49,449 bases of DNA from Clostridium sp. (GTDB lineage Bacteria; Bacillota; Clostridia; Lachnospirales; Lachnospiraceae). The notes under the pieces are model-generated. The model was not told where the DNA came from and made no database searches. It worked only from the letters and a program-made list of their open reading frames with translations. This document shows positions 16,547 to 25,009 of the stretch, piece by piece (the first letter of the stretch is position 1; the number at the start of each line of letters is the position of its first letter). The translations under genes and the position numbers were made by a program. The stretch is taken from NCBI GenBank assembly GCA_023667695.1, contig JAMOZY010000020.1, forward strand, positions 1-49,449, in the 5' to 3' direction.

Positions 16547-17221
16547 TCACAGATTTTCTATCTGCCAGTCAATCGGTTCCAGTCCATGCTCAGTCAGGAA
16601 TGTATTAGTCTGGCTGAAATGCTTGCAGCCGAAAAAACCACGGTAAGCAGATAATGGACTTGGATGAGGCGCTTTTAGAATCAGGTGCTTTGGATTGTTC
16701 AGCATGGCGGCTTTGCTTTGTGCCGGTTTGCCCCAAAGCAGAAATACAATCGGACGGTCCTGTTCATTTAAGATACGGATGGCGGCATCGGTAAATTCCT
16801 CCCAGCCGATTCCCTGATGGGAAAATGCCTGATGGGCGCGAACCGTTAGCAGGGTGTTCAACATAAGGACACCCTGTTCTGCCCATTTGGTCAGATATCC
16901 GTTATTTGGGATGTAGCAGCCTAGGTCATCCTGCAATTCTTTATAAATATTCACCAAGGAAGGGGGCGTCTCTATCCCCGGTTTCACGGAAAAGCAAAGA
17001 CCATGTGCCTGTCCTTCCTCGTGATAAGGGTCCTGTCCGAATATGACTACCTTAACATGATTCAGAGGCGTCAGGTGAAAGGCGGTAAATATTTCTTCGG
17101 AAGGTGGATAAACCACATAATTCTTGTATTCTTCCACAATTCGATTGTATAAAGCTCTATAATAAGGTTTCTTATATTCCGGACGTAATGGTGCGTCCCA
17201 GTCATTGCTGATTTGTGCCAT
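16547..17221 (-). CDS. ung: Uracil-DNA glycosylase
   Basis: A 224-residue family 1 enzyme that removes uracil from DNA. The catalytic water-activating motif is VVIFGQDPYHEEGQAHGLCFS, followed by TPPSLVNIYKEL, GVLMLNTLLTV, and the DNA-intercalating HPSPLSAYRGFFGC. All hallmark residues are present and the length is normal. The ATG follows AAAGGAACTGCC. It is transcribed toward the amidase gene. No signs of transfer. Confidence 0.98.
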   Translation of the reverse strand: MAQISNDWDAPLRPEYKKPYYRALYNRIVEEYKNYVVYPPSEEIFTAFHLTPLNHVKVVIFGQDPYHEEGQAHGLCFSVKPGIETPPSLVNIYKELQDDLGCYIPNNGYLTKWAEQGVLMLNTLLTVRAHQAFSHQGIGWEEFTDAAIRILNEQDRPIVFLLWGKPAQSKAAMLNNPKHLILKAPHPSPLSAYRGFFGCKHFSQTNTFLTEHGLEPIDWQIENL

Positions 17222-17329
17222 GGCAGTTCCTTTCTTTCCTTTGTAATAACAGAATGTTATTTATATTATATTGTTTTTGCACCGATACTCTGCAGTTTTG
17301 TGAAGCTGTAAGCCGGATGTAACGATTGG

Positions 17330-17737
17330 CTACACGGAAGTGTAAGTCTCCGGAGATATACTGTCCGGCTTGAATTTTATTAATAGCTGACCGGCAATAT
17401 AACCATCCCAGTTTTCCTTAGGAAAACAGAAGGTGCGTATGGTTCTTCCGGGAATAAAGTGCCGTTCCTCCCGCTCCTCTTCTGCATCAATGGTCATGGT
17501 TCCAACTGGTAAGCCCTCGCAGGTATAGATTTCCATAGCATCCCCGGCCTTTAGCTGACCTTTTCCTACCTCTCCGATTAGGACGGGACGGTGGGAAATG
17601 TCATCTATGGTAACTTCATCAATATAAAAAATGACCTTTGCCGTTTTATGCAGCTCCATTAACCGAAGCTTTGATGCTTCATATCGTTCCTTTTGTTCTG
17701 CTTCCTCCGGGGTGAGAGGCTTTTTGAATAATCCCAT
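17330..17737 (-). CDS. Small EF-Tu domain-2-like beta-barrel protein
   Basis: A 135-residue protein with a charged N-terminal helix (residues 8-32) followed by a beta domain with ISHRPVLIGEVGKGQLKAGDAMEIYTCEG. That matches the pattern of EF-Tu/IF2 domain 2 (VxGxVxxGxLKxGDxxxI). The C-terminal strand ends GQLLIKFKPDSI. No GTPase domain is present. Such proteins occur as unnamed genes in Clostridia; a role near the ribosome or in nucleotide binding is only a guess. The start follows CAGGAAGGGATTTCT. It is a single-gene unit upstream of ung with its own 108-bp gap. Confidence 0.6.
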   Translation of the reverse strand: MGLFKKPLTPEEAEQKERYEASKLRLMELHKTAKVIFYIDEVTIDDISHRPVLIGEVGKGQLKAGDAMEIYTCEGLPVGTMTIDAEEEREERHFIPGRTIRTFCFPKENWDGYIAGQLLIKFKPDSISPETYTSV

Positions 17738-17996
17738 AGAAATCCCTTCCTGATATGAATTATAAGCGCTAAGTATATAGTGTATTTATGAATCTGATTA
17801 TAGCATTCTCAAGGTGGGATTTCAACAGGGCTGCAGTTAGTATTTAATGATTCATGGCAGGGCTGCTGGAAGGCTTCATGGTAATTGTATAATGAAATGC
17901 TGAGAGCAAATAGAGTGCTTTAGGGTAGAAGATGATTTTATTTGCGGTCATTTCAGGCGTGATGAGCATATCATAGTATGTAGGAGGTTTTTGTCT

Positions 17997-18890
17997 ATGA
18001 ATAATCAGGATAGTTATTACTATGATACGAATTCATGTAGTTTTCCGGTCAGATTTCCGCCACAGCATCAGGATGAGCAGCCGGGGCTGGAATATATCAT
18101 GATGCCACAGCCGATGTCTGAATGCTGTCAATCCCACCGTAAGCTGGAAAATAAGATTGCACTGATTACTGGTGGTGACAGTGGAATCGGCAGAGCAATT
18201 GCATATGATTTTGTGAAAGAAGGAGCAAAGGTTGCTATTGTTTATTTGGATGAGGATTGTGATGCAAGGATTACTTCTGAGCGGATTCAACAGCTTGGGG
18301 GCGAATGTCTGCTTTTAAAGGGGGACCTCAAGGAACCCGAATTTGCAAAAAGCTGCGTTGAAAAAACCATACAGTGCTTTGGTTCTCTGGATATTCTTGT
18401 AAATAATCATGCTTTTCAGTTTATACAGCGCAGCATATTGGATATTTCCCATGAACAGCTGGAATTTATATTCAGAAATAATGTGTTTTCATTTTTTTAT
18501 CTCATTCAATACGCGCTGCCCTATATGAAACAGGGGGCTTCTATTATCAATACGACTTCTGTTACGGCATATGAAGGGAATCAGGATTTGATTGATTATA
18601 GTTCAACCAAGGGGGCAATTGTCGCTTTAACCCGCTCCTTATCTCTGTCCCTTGCTGAACAGGGAATTCGGGTCAATTCAGTTGCCCCTGGTCCAATATG
18701 GACGCCGCTGATTCCGGCATCCTATTCTGCGGAAGAAGTCAGAACCTTTGGCAGAAAAACATCGCAGGTTCCGATGATGCGGGCAGGACAGCCATGTGAA
18801 GTATCACCGTGCTATGTTTTTCTGGCATCGGAGGATGCAAGCTATATGACAGGTCAGGTACTTCACCCGAATGGTGGTACGATTGTGTAA
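17997..18890 (+). CDS. Short-chain dehydrogenase/reductase
   Basis: The protein has 297 residues from ATG 17997 after AGGAGGTTTTTGTCT. A 45-residue N-terminal extension rich in Tyr, Pro and Gln precedes the Rossmann core: ALITGGDSGIGRAIAYDF (cofactor binding), DILVNNHA, then Ser in INTTSVTAYEG and the catalytic YSSTKGA, then the PG motif VAPGPIWTPL. The extension and sequence match the general-stress SDR group (B. subtilis YdaD/YhdF type). It probably uses NADP with a small alcohol or aldehyde; substrate unknown. The gene ends just before the IS200-like element. Confidence 0.9.
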   Translation: MNNQDSYYYDTNSCSFPVRFPPQHQDEQPGLEYIMMPQPMSECCQSHRKLENKIALITGGDSGIGRAIAYDFVKEGAKVAIVYLDEDCDARITSERIQQLGGECLLLKGDLKEPEFAKSCVEKTIQCFGSLDILVNNHAFQFIQRSILDISHEQLEFIFRNNVFSFFYLIQYALPYMKQGASIINTTSVTAYEGNQDLIDYSSTKGAIVALTRSLSLSLAEQGIRVNSVAPGPIWTPLIPASYSAEEVRTFGRKTSQVPMMRAGQPCEVSPCYVFLASEDASYMTGQVLHPNGGTIV

Positions 18891-18951
18891 CATCTTTTAA
18901 TAAACCACCTGCTATGCAGGTGTGTCCACAAATGCTTCAGCTTAAAGCAAA

Positions 18952-19011
18952 GGACCTCCTTTGCTATACTAGATGATGGTTCACCAGCCGCATCAAGAGC
19001 AAAGGAGGTTA
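18952..19011 (+). promoter_or_regulatory. 5' leader that can sequester the tnpA ribosome site
   Basis: GACCTCCTTTGCT (18952-18964) is complementary over 12 bases to AGCAAAGGAGGTT (18999-19011), which contains the ribosome site AAAGGAGG of the transposase start at 19016. The same upstream segment can also fold back on GCAAAGG next to it. IS200 elements are known to suppress transposase translation by such structures. Confidence 0.6.
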
Positions 19012-19015
19012 TCCA

Positions 19016-19486
19016 ATGGATGTGAATAGTTTATCACACACCAAATGGGAGTGTAAATATCACATTGTATTTGCACCCAAATTCAGAAGAAAAGTAGCTT
19101 ATGGAGAATTGAAATAGGACATAGCAAATATCCTGAGTACATTATGCAAACGAAAAGGAGTGGAAATCATTGAGGCGGAAATTTGCCCGGATCATGTGCA
19201 TATGCTGGTGTGAATACCACCAAGCATCAGCGTATTAAGTTTCATGGGATATTTGAAAGGAAAAAGCACACTGATGATATTTGAAAGACATGCGAAGTTG
19301 AAATACAAGTATGGGAACCGGCATTTCTGGTGCAGGGGTTACTATGTGGATACAGTGGGAAAGAATGCAAAAAAGATAGAGGAGTATATTCGAAACCAAT
19401 TAAAAGAAGATCTGGAATATAATCAAATGACATTGAAAGAATATATAGACCCATTTACGGGTGAGTCGGTAAACCAAAACAAATAA
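19016..19486 (+). pseudogene. tnpA: IS200-family transposase TnpA, two in-frame stops
   Basis: The frame from ATG 19016 to TAA 19486 has the length (157 codons) and sequence of an IS200/IS605 Y1 transposase. It reads SHTKWECKYHIVFAPKFRRK, then TAG at 19115, IEAEICPDHVHMLV with the HUH histidines, then TGA at 19211, FMGYLKGKSTLMIF, and KYGNRHFWCRGYYVDTVGKN with the catalytic Tyr region. Both stops are single-base changes from sense codons (TAG from CAG or AAG; TGA from CGA, AGA or similar). The protein cannot be made, but the rest of the frame is intact, so inactivation is recent. Confidence 0.85.
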
Positions 19487-19868
19487 AGGAGCCCAGGGGT
19501 TCAGTAGAGAAATGATGTTGCGGCTGGTGAAGCCTCGAGGGGTCTTTAGACCCAGAGTCGGTAAAAAGCCCTTATAGGGCTTGAGCAAGCCACCGGCTAA
19601 GCCGGTGTTCTTGACTAAATTTGGATGTGTAATTCTGTGACATAATAAGTACTTCTTTTCTGATTATTTTCAGTATATCTTATTAGCCATTCCTGTTACA
19701 ACTTTATTATAGCACTTCAAATATATGAACTGGAATTTACTTTGGAATTTAACTATTCTGTGCGTTATTTTGGGATTAATATTGTGTAATTCCATATCGG
19801 TATGATACAATATACGCAAATAAAGTGAGTCAAACAGCTGGGCCGCAGACATTTGGCGAATAATAATG

Positions 19869-19910
19869 ACTTGAGGAGGGACCCATCGCAGCTGGGAGGA
19901 GACCTTGAGT
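19869..19910 (+). other. Structured motif GGAGGGACCCA...TGGGAGGA...CCTT, copy 1
   Basis: GGAGGGACCCA (19875-19885), a 7-base loop and TGGGAGGA (19893-19900), then CCTT, form a hairpin with a CCCA/TGGG upper stem, a purine internal loop (AGGGA against AGGAGA) and a lower GG/CC stem extended by partly paired ACTTGA and TTGAGT. The same arrangement recurs at 39051-39082. The surrounding 19625-20014 holds no gene I can support. Confidence 0.4.
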
Positions 19911-20014
19911 TGGGCTGTAGAAGAGTAGAAATGCAGTCAGAAATCATGGCATAAAATACGAAAACTCTGATGTTTGAGAAAAATCAAAGTATACATCTGC
20001 GAAGGAGCATGAAT

Positions 20015-20839
20015 ATGAAAAAATGGTTCGGTATATTCGTATTCGTTGGAATATTGTGCTGTAGCTGCAGTGCATCTTCCACAGAGGAACTGCAACAAAA
20101 CGCAGAACTGTTGCTGGGTTTAGAACCACAGTTTGAGTTAGAGCATGGATATTGCATTTTGCAGGAGGATAAAAAAGAGGCGTTTATTGATGCTTATATG
20201 GAACCGGGAGCCTCAGAGATGGGTGCAGTATATTGCTATTATGACGAAGATGACAGTCTCCAGATGGAATTGTATTACGATTTTACTGCAAATCATGGTT
20301 GTGGTATCCGCTATTATTATGATGAGGATTATGTGGAAATGAAAGGCTTTGTGCTGGGAGAATGCAGGAGTGAGGCGTTCCAAAAGGAGGATGCGGATAC
20401 AATTCGAACGATAGATTTTATTGCAGCAACGGATAGTTGGATTCAGGTAAAGGATTTTGATGAAGTTTATCAATATGACGAAGCAGGAAGAGTCCAGTCC
20501 TATGAAGCATACGGGACTGCATATAATGACGCAGAAGGAGTTTATGATGAAGAAATCCGTTGGCTGACTACCACGGAATTTGAATATTGGGAAAATGGCT
20601 CTGTGAAGAAAAAGGATTATGCACGCAATATGAGCATTTGGGGGCAGATTGGACAAGAGTATTCTCAATACTTTGATGATGAAGAGCGGCTGATTTATGA
20701 TATCGGCTATGCATCCCCTGGTTACTATGAGAATTATTATATCTATGAAGCTGATTCGAGTGTTCCAGCCGTTAGGATTGGCTGTGACAAAACTCAGATG
20801 GTGAATTTACCAGAAATATACATATATTCGGAAGAGTAA
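20015..20839 (+). CDS. Putative lipoprotein, hypothetical
   Basis: The protein has 274 residues from ATG 20015, chosen because GAAGGAGCATGAAT gives correct spacing and the sequence then begins with a signal peptide, MKKWFGIFVFVGILCCSC. Cys residues at the end of the hydrophobic stretch offer a lipobox, so it should be anchored outside the membrane. The mature part is acidic and rich in Tyr and Asp/Glu, with short repeats of the type YxYDExGRVxSYE and EYWENGSVKKKDY that recall MORN-like or RHS-like beta repeats. It ends next to the double GNAT gene, overlapping its ribosome site. I do not recognise the family. Confidence 0.65.
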   Translation: MKKWFGIFVFVGILCCSCSASSTEELQQNAELLLGLEPQFELEHGYCILQEDKKEAFIDAYMEPGASEMGAVYCYYDEDDSLQMELYYDFTANHGCGIRYYYDEDYVEMKGFVLGECRSEAFQKEDADTIRTIDFIAATDSWIQVKDFDEVYQYDEAGRVQSYEAYGTAYNDAEGVYDEEIRWLTTTEFEYWENGSVKKKDYARNMSIWGQIGQEYSQYFDDEERLIYDIGYASPGYYENYYIYEADSSVPAVRIGCDKTQMVNLPEIYIYSEE

Positions 20840-20848
20840 GGAGACAGT

Positions 20849-21832
20849 ATGGAAATACAGAAGGCAAAGCCTGAGAATCTTAAAACAATCGCGAGAATGG
20901 TCCAGCAGACCATTCAACAGGTATATCCCAAGTATTATCCAGATGGTGTAGTGCAGTTTTTTTCTGAGCTGCATCAGGAAGAGCATATTATAGCAGATAT
21001 TGAGAAGGGCTGCGTATGGATATTACAGGCTGACAGTCAGATTGTCGCAACCGGTACTCTGGTAGAGAATCATATTACCAGGGTATTTGTATTGCCGGAA
21101 TATCAGGGAAAAGGATATGGCAGCAGACTTATGGAAGTATTGGAAAGGCAGACGGCAGAGAACAATCATAAGGTCTGCTTAGATGCATCCTTACCTGCAG
21201 TTGCCTTTTATGCCGGAAGAGGTTACCGGACAATCAGTCATGGCACTGTGGAAACAAACCAGAGTCAGGTCCTGATTTATGAAATCATGGAAAAACCATT
21301 CCAAAAGCATGAACTCCGCTTACGGCCCTATCGAATCAGGGATGGGGCATTTGTTGCTTCATGGATGAAAGATGAATATAGCTTTTACCAGTGGTCGGCG
21401 GACCGGATAAATCAATATCCGTTGACCCCGGAGATATTAAATGCGCATTATGCCGAATATGCAGCCTATGATACTGTTTGGGAAATGACTGCAATGGATG
21501 AAGAAGGAATTCCCAGAGGTCATTTCATTATGCGGTATCCGGAAGAGAATCGGGAAATCCTGCGGTTTGGATTCATTATTGTAGATTCTGAACTGCGGGG
21601 ACTAGGCTATGGAAAGGCTATGTTGAACCTGGCAATCCGCTATGCATTTGATTTGTTACATGTGCGAAAGATTACCCTGGGTGTATTTGAGAATAATTCA
21701 TCCGCCCTCCACTGTTACCGAGGGGTTGGCTTTCAGGTGATGGAAGGGGCAGATTGTGAATACAGGATTGGAAATGAGACATGGAACTGTATAGAGATGG
21801 AATTGACAAGAGAAATCTATGATAACAAGTAA
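20849..21832 (+). CDS. Double GNAT-domain acetyltransferase
   Basis: A 327-residue protein with two GNAT domains in tandem. The first (about residues 1-148) has the acetyl-CoA loop VLPEYQGKGYGSRLM and ends FYAGRGYRTISHG. The second (about 155-322) begins LRLRPYRIRDGAFVASWM and has VDSELRGLGYGKAML and ALHCYRGVGFQVME. Each keeps the Q/R-x-x-G-x-G/A signature, so both may bind CoA. The second resembles RimJ/RimL-type enzymes. It starts 9 bp after the lipoprotein gene with ribosome site AAGGAGACAGT, so the two are probably cotranscribed. Acceptor substrates are unknown. Confidence 0.88.
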   Translation: MEIQKAKPENLKTIARMVQQTIQQVYPKYYPDGVVQFFSELHQEEHIIADIEKGCVWILQADSQIVATGTLVENHITRVFVLPEYQGKGYGSRLMEVLERQTAENNHKVCLDASLPAVAFYAGRGYRTISHGTVETNQSQVLIYEIMEKPFQKHELRLRPYRIRDGAFVASWMKDEYSFYQWSADRINQYPLTPEILNAHYAEYAAYDTVWEMTAMDEEGIPRGHFIMRYPEENREILRFGFIIVDSELRGLGYGKAMLNLAIRYAFDLLHVRKITLGVFENNSSALHCYRGVGFQVMEGADCEYRIGNETWNCIEMELTREIYDNK

Positions 21833-21953
21833 TCTAGGGAGAAATCCGGTGAAGCCAGAAGAAGTCTTTGATTTGAATCATAATAGAGCGAAAATGCAAT
21901 TGAAAAATATGGTCTTATAAAATTTATAGAAAATCAGAGGAAAAAGCAGAGAA

Positions 21954-23078
21954 ATGAAGACAGAAAAGAAGATAAAGCTGCGGAAAAATATCCGTACCAT
22001 ATTGCTATCTGGAATCGGCATTCTTTTATTGATTTTCATAGTAGTATTTGAGATAGACCGGACCGCATCCGCCAGAAATAAAAGGGTATTGGAAGAGCAG
22101 GGGTATATTAATCTTATTTCTGTCGGAGCATATGATTTGAATGTACGGATATTTGGTAAAACCGACAATCCGGAACATATCATAGTAGGAATTTCAGGAC
22201 TTGGCTGTACCGATACTTCTGTTACATTTTCAAATTGTGTTCAGACGATAGCGGAAGATAATTTACTTGTTCTTATTGACAGAGCAGGTTACGGATACAG
22301 TGATGATACTGTGCAGGAGCAAACAGTTGAGCAGATTGTTGCAGATTACAGGAATGTCATGAAACAGTTGGGAATGGAGGGACCTTATATTCTGATGTCT
22401 CATTCCATTGGTGGTATATATGCTACTTATTGGGAAAGTCAGTATCCGGATGAAGTCGAAGCAATGGTTATGCTGGATACTACCACGATTACTGGTGAAA
22501 ACACTTTTGAAGAGGAAGAAGTAAAGGTAACAGCATCGGATTATATAGAAGCATTTTTCTCCAAGGCTGGCTGGGGAAGGATGTTATATAAGAACTACAT
22601 TTTTTCTCTGCCAGATTCCTTTTCGGAGGAACAGCAGACATATAGAGATATGCTTTGTGCGAATCAATTAATCTCTTATGCAGTTTTGTCAGAAACGAAA
22701 TTAATGAATGAAAACTGCAGTTTTGTCTATGAGCATACACAGACCAACGATATCCCCAAGCTGTACATTTGTGCCGGATATTCCTTTACTGAGACAGAAG
22801 AAGTACGGGAATATTTTGAATATGTAAATGACAGAATGGAGGAAAGTGGAAAAGGAGAATATTTTGATATGTCAGATGAGGCTCATTTTCAGGAGGTAGC
22901 AAATTTGCTGATTGACAATGCCGCTGTTTTCCGAGAGGAAATAGTAAATCCATATACGGAAAAGCTGGGCTGTGTGACACAAGTCAATATTCCGGGGGAC
23001 CACTGCATTTATGAACAAAAGCCGGAGGAGGTAGGTTCTGCAATAGGGGATTTTTTAGAAGGTCTGCAAGGAAGGTAG
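21954..23078 (+). CDS. Membrane-anchored alpha/beta hydrolase
   Basis: A 374-residue protein. The basic N-terminus (KKIKLRKNIR) precedes one membrane helix (about residues 16-33), so the catalytic part lies outside the cell. The hydrolase core has the oxyanion region GISGLGCTD, LVLIDRAGYGYSD, the nucleophile elbow MSHSIGGIYATYW, and a terminal His in IPGDHCIYEQKPEEVG. The layout fits proline-iminopeptidase-like or esterase-like alpha/beta hydrolases. Its ribosome site is weak, and 121 bp separate it from the acetyltransferase gene. The substrate cannot be inferred. Confidence 0.8.
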   Translation: MKTEKKIKLRKNIRTILLSGIGILLLIFIVVFEIDRTASARNKRVLEEQGYINLISVGAYDLNVRIFGKTDNPEHIIVGISGLGCTDTSVTFSNCVQTIAEDNLLVLIDRAGYGYSDDTVQEQTVEQIVADYRNVMKQLGMEGPYILMSHSIGGIYATYWESQYPDEVEAMVMLDTTTITGENTFEEEEVKVTASDYIEAFFSKAGWGRMLYKNYIFSLPDSFSEEQQTYRDMLCANQLISYAVLSETKLMNENCSFVYEHTQTNDIPKLYICAGYSFTETEEVREYFEYVNDRMEESGKGEYFDMSDEAHFQEVANLLIDNAAVFREEIVNPYTEKLGCVTQVNIPGDHCIYEQKPEEVGSAIGDFLEGLQGR

Positions 23079-23112
23079 AGGGATGCATGGCTTCAGTAAA
23101 TTATGGTTTAGC

Positions 23113-23290
23113 GTACTACCCCTGCTACCGCGACTGGTGATAATAAACAGGTTCCACGCAGACACGCTTTCGCTCCTGCCAGCACGTAGCGGTACATAAG
23201 GCTGTAAAGGACACAGCCTAAATACCGACGTGCTTCTAAGGTCTGCGTGAAATCCTGTTTATCATCGCCAGTCGCTGCCAAGGCAGGTAC
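23113..23290. repeat. Large imperfect hairpin element
   Basis: About 178 bp fold into one long hairpin. Outer arms begin GTACTACC (23113) and end GCAGGTAC (23290). The middle arms are 23130-23163 and 23241-23275, about 34 bp with few mismatches. The inner arms are 23181-23205 and 23213-23234. No open frame is supported. It lies directly upstream of a 5'-truncated antiporter fragment, so it may have arrived by insertion or marks a deletion border. It could be a MITE-like repeat or a structured RNA gene. Confidence 0.65.
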
Positions 23291-23316
23291 AATTTTCATC
23301 CAACATTGACTTTCAT

Positions 23317-23613
23317 TTGCTGAAATACCCAAGTTTGGTAGTTAAACGGTGGTTGTCTTTTTTACAAATTGGAGTTTATCTATGCATGATAGGCACAAAG
23401 CTTAACCTAAAAGAAAAAATATTCTGTGTCATTGCCTATCTGCCAAAAGCTACGGTTCAAGCCGCTATTGGTTCAGTTCCTTTGTCTTTAGGTCTGCCTT
23501 GCGGAAATATCGTGTTATCAGTAGCTGTATTGTCAATCATAATTACTGCTCCGTTGGGTGCATTTGGTATGGATATGACGTATCAGCATTTATTGGAAAA
23601 AGAAATATATTGA
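23317..23613 (+). pseudogene. C-terminal fragment of a cation/proton antiporter
   Basis: From about 23356 the frame reads LQIGVYLCMIGTKLNLKEKIFCVIAYLPKATVQAAIG, then SVPLSLGLPCGN, then IVLSVAVLSIIITAPLGAFGMD. This is the last two or three membrane segments of a Na+/H+ exchanger of the CPA1/NhaP group, with the conserved PKATVQAAIG helix. Everything upstream is missing; the homology begins just after the large hairpin. A TTG codon at 23317 opens the frame but no proper start is present. It is a remnant. Confidence 0.75.
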
Positions 23614-23640
23614 CGCGCCTGATTTATATTGTGTTATAAT
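23610..23640 (+). promoter_or_regulatory. Promoter of the cysteine-hydrolase gene
   Basis: TTGACG (23610-23615) and TATAAT (23635-23640) are 19 bp apart, slightly long, and lie 66 bp before the ATG at 23707. The -35 begins just inside the end of the antiporter fragment. Confidence 0.45.
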
Positions 23641-23706
23641 GTTTTATGTGATTTTGCTTCCCTAAAAATCATCAAATCACAATCGAAATTTATGGAGGAA
23701 CGAAGG

Positions 23707-24210
23707 ATGAAAAAGGCATTGTTAGTAATTGATATGCAAAATGTTTGTGTTGGGGAAAATCATGCCGCATATTTTAAGTATGATAATGCAGCTCTTATTG
23801 AAACGGTAAATAAAGCCATTGATGCTAATAAAGGCAACGTGGTTATTTATATTAAAAATATAATGAAGAAAAATTTTATTAATAAGTTTGCACCATTTCA
23901 TGCATATGAAGGTACAGAGGAGGTAGAGTTAGTTGATAACCTTCAGACAGTATCAGAAAATGTATTTACAAAATATGAAGGGAATGCGTTCTCTAACCCT
24001 GCACTTAATGAGTTTTTGAAAAAAAGTGATATTGAGTGTGTTGAAGTTGTAGGTGTAGATGGTGGAGGCTGCGTTGCCCTGACTGCATTAGGAGCAATTA
24101 AAAAAGGGTATAAAGTGATAGTTAATGAAAATGCTATCGGCACAATGTTTATTAAAAATAGGGATAAGTATTTCAAACAGTTAAAAGATGTAGGTGCAGA
24201 ATTTGTTTAG
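23707..24210 (+). CDS. Isochorismatase-like cysteine hydrolase
   Basis: The protein has 167 residues from ATG 23707 behind GGAGGAACGAAGG. The family triad is visible: Asp in LLVIDMQNVCVG, Lys in VFTKYEGNAF and Cys in GVDGGGCVALTALGA. Members hydrolyse amides or vinyl ethers (nicotinamidase, N-carbamoylsarcosine amidase or isochorismatase). The metal-binding motif of nicotinamidase (DxHxxxH) is not evident, so another amide is more likely. It stands alone with its own promoter and converges on a possible small minus-strand frame. Confidence 0.85.
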   Translation: MKKALLVIDMQNVCVGENHAAYFKYDNAALIETVNKAIDANKGNVVIYIKNIMKKNFINKFAPFHAYEGTEEVELVDNLQTVSENVFTKYEGNAFSNPALNEFLKKSDIECVEVVGVDGGGCVALTALGAIKKGYKVIVNENAIGTMFIKNRDKYFKQLKDVGAEFV

Positions 24211-24332
24211 GCAAATTCCGGTTTTGTCATCAAGGCTGCTATCAATTCGTCTATTGTATAATCTTTCAACATTTTTTCTTCCTTTTGCATGCAAAATTGC
24301 ATCCGAAAATTTCCATTTGAGTATATCACATG
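24207..24332 (-). CDS. Possible 40-residue frame, perhaps a regulator C-terminus
   Basis: On the minus strand a frame reads VIYSNGNFRMQFCMQKEEKM, then LKDYTIDELIAALMTKPEFA and a stop that overlaps the end of the cysteine-hydrolase gene. It could start at GTG 24332 or at internal ATGs, but no good ribosome site is seen. The amphipathic helix with DYTIDELIAAL looks like the end of a larger protein. It overlaps the promoter of the toxin-antitoxin pair. It may be a remnant. Confidence 0.25.
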   Translation of the reverse strand, partial: HVIYSNGNFRMQFCMQKEEKMLKDYTIDELIAALMTKPEFA

Positions 24333-24393
24333 TTTCTATTGTTTCCAACACATAATTATGCTATAATTGTGTCAAAGAAAGGAGCGGAGCATT

Positions 24394-24657
24394 ATGCCTC
24401 TTATTATGCCTATTAAGGATTTACGTAATACAACCGAAATTTCCAATATTGCACACAAAGAGCAGGAGCCTATTTTTATTACCAAAAACGGATATAGCGA
24501 CTTGGTTGTAATGAGTAGTGAATTGTATGATAAATTCGCAAGGATTAACCGCATTGACCAAGCTATCTACGAATCCGAGCAGGAAATTGCAAACGGAGCA
24601 GAGGCAGTCGATGCAGAGATAGTTTTTGCGGAATTGGAGAAAAAGCATTTTGGATAA
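24394..24657 (+). CDS. Phd/YefM-type antitoxin
   Basis: An 87-residue protein from ATG 24394 behind AAGGAGCGGAGCATT. The N-terminal DNA-binding part reads MPIKDLRNTTEISNIAHKEQEPIFITKNGYSDLVVMSSE, the standard Phd/YefM pattern. The C-terminal helix (AIYESEQEIANGAEAVD) would wrap the toxin. A promoter with -10 TATAAT (about 24362) and TTGTTT 17 bp upstream precedes it. Its stop overlaps the toxin start by 8 bp, the usual coupling in these pairs. It should neutralise the ParE-like protein and repress the operon. Confidence 0.88.
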   Translation: MPLIMPIKDLRNTTEISNIAHKEQEPIFITKNGYSDLVVMSSELYDKFARINRIDQAIYESEQEIANGAEAVDAEIVFAELEKKHFG

Positions 24658-24952
24658 ATACAAGGTAATGATTAACCCCAGAGCAATATGCGAATTAGAC
24701 AACATTTATGAATATATTGCAAATGAGAAATTGGCTCCTGAAAATGCAAAAGGACAGGTTGATAGAATTAAGAAAGCTGTGTTAAGTTTAGACACTTTTC
24801 CGCAGTCTCATCAAGAGCGAAACGAGGGAAGATATGCCGGAAAGAGTTACAGACAGTTGTTGATTGATAACTATATTGTTATCTTCCGCATTGACGAATC
24901 GTACAAAACGGTTTATGTGGTAACGATACAGTATCAAGGAAGAAATCTATAA
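24650..24952 (+). CDS. RelE/ParE-superfamily toxin
   Basis: The protein has 100 residues from TTG 24650, which overlaps the antitoxin stop. The fold signature is KVMINPRAICELDNIYEYIANE at the start, then RIKKAVLSLDTFPQSHQER, YRQLLIDNYIVIFRIDESYKTVYVVTI and a final QGRNL. The C-terminal arrangement fits ParE/RelE toxins that hit gyrase or ribosome-bound mRNA; which one is not decidable here. The pair lies immediately outside the left end of the mobilizable element, so it belongs to the host side or an older insertion. Confidence 0.85.
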   Translation: MDKYKVMINPRAICELDNIYEYIANEKLAPENAKGQVDRIKKAVLSLDTFPQSHQERNEGRYAGKSYRQLLIDNYIVIFRIDESYKTVYVVTIQYQGRNL

Positions 24953-24957
24953 GATAA

Positions 24958-24993
24958 GCGCCAGATGACAGGGTAAATCATTTGGCGCTTTCT
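24958..24993 (+). terminator. Terminator at the toxin-recombinase junction
   Basis: GCGCCAGATGA (24958-24968) pairs with TCATTTGGCGC (24978-24988), followed by TTTCTT. It ends the toxin-antitoxin transcript and lies 17 bp from the end of the convergent recombinase gene. Confidence 0.8.
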
Positions 24994-25009
24994 TCAATTT
25001 AAGGATTAT

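Larger units (their letters stand above)
18895..19620 (+). mobile_element. IS200-type insertion sequence, non-autonomous
   Basis: A decayed single-strand-transposition element. The left-end hairpin CACCTGC-TAT-GCAGGTG (18906-18922) and the right-end hairpin CACCGGC-TAA-GCCGGTG (19591-19607) share stem length, loop size and outer sequence, as expected for the paired imperfect palindromes bound by an HUH TnpA. Between them lies a transposase frame with two stops. Near the 3' end AAGCCCTTATAGGGCTT (19566-19582) forms a terminator-like hairpin. No terminal inverted repeats or target duplication are expected. Exact borders are estimated. Confidence 0.75.
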
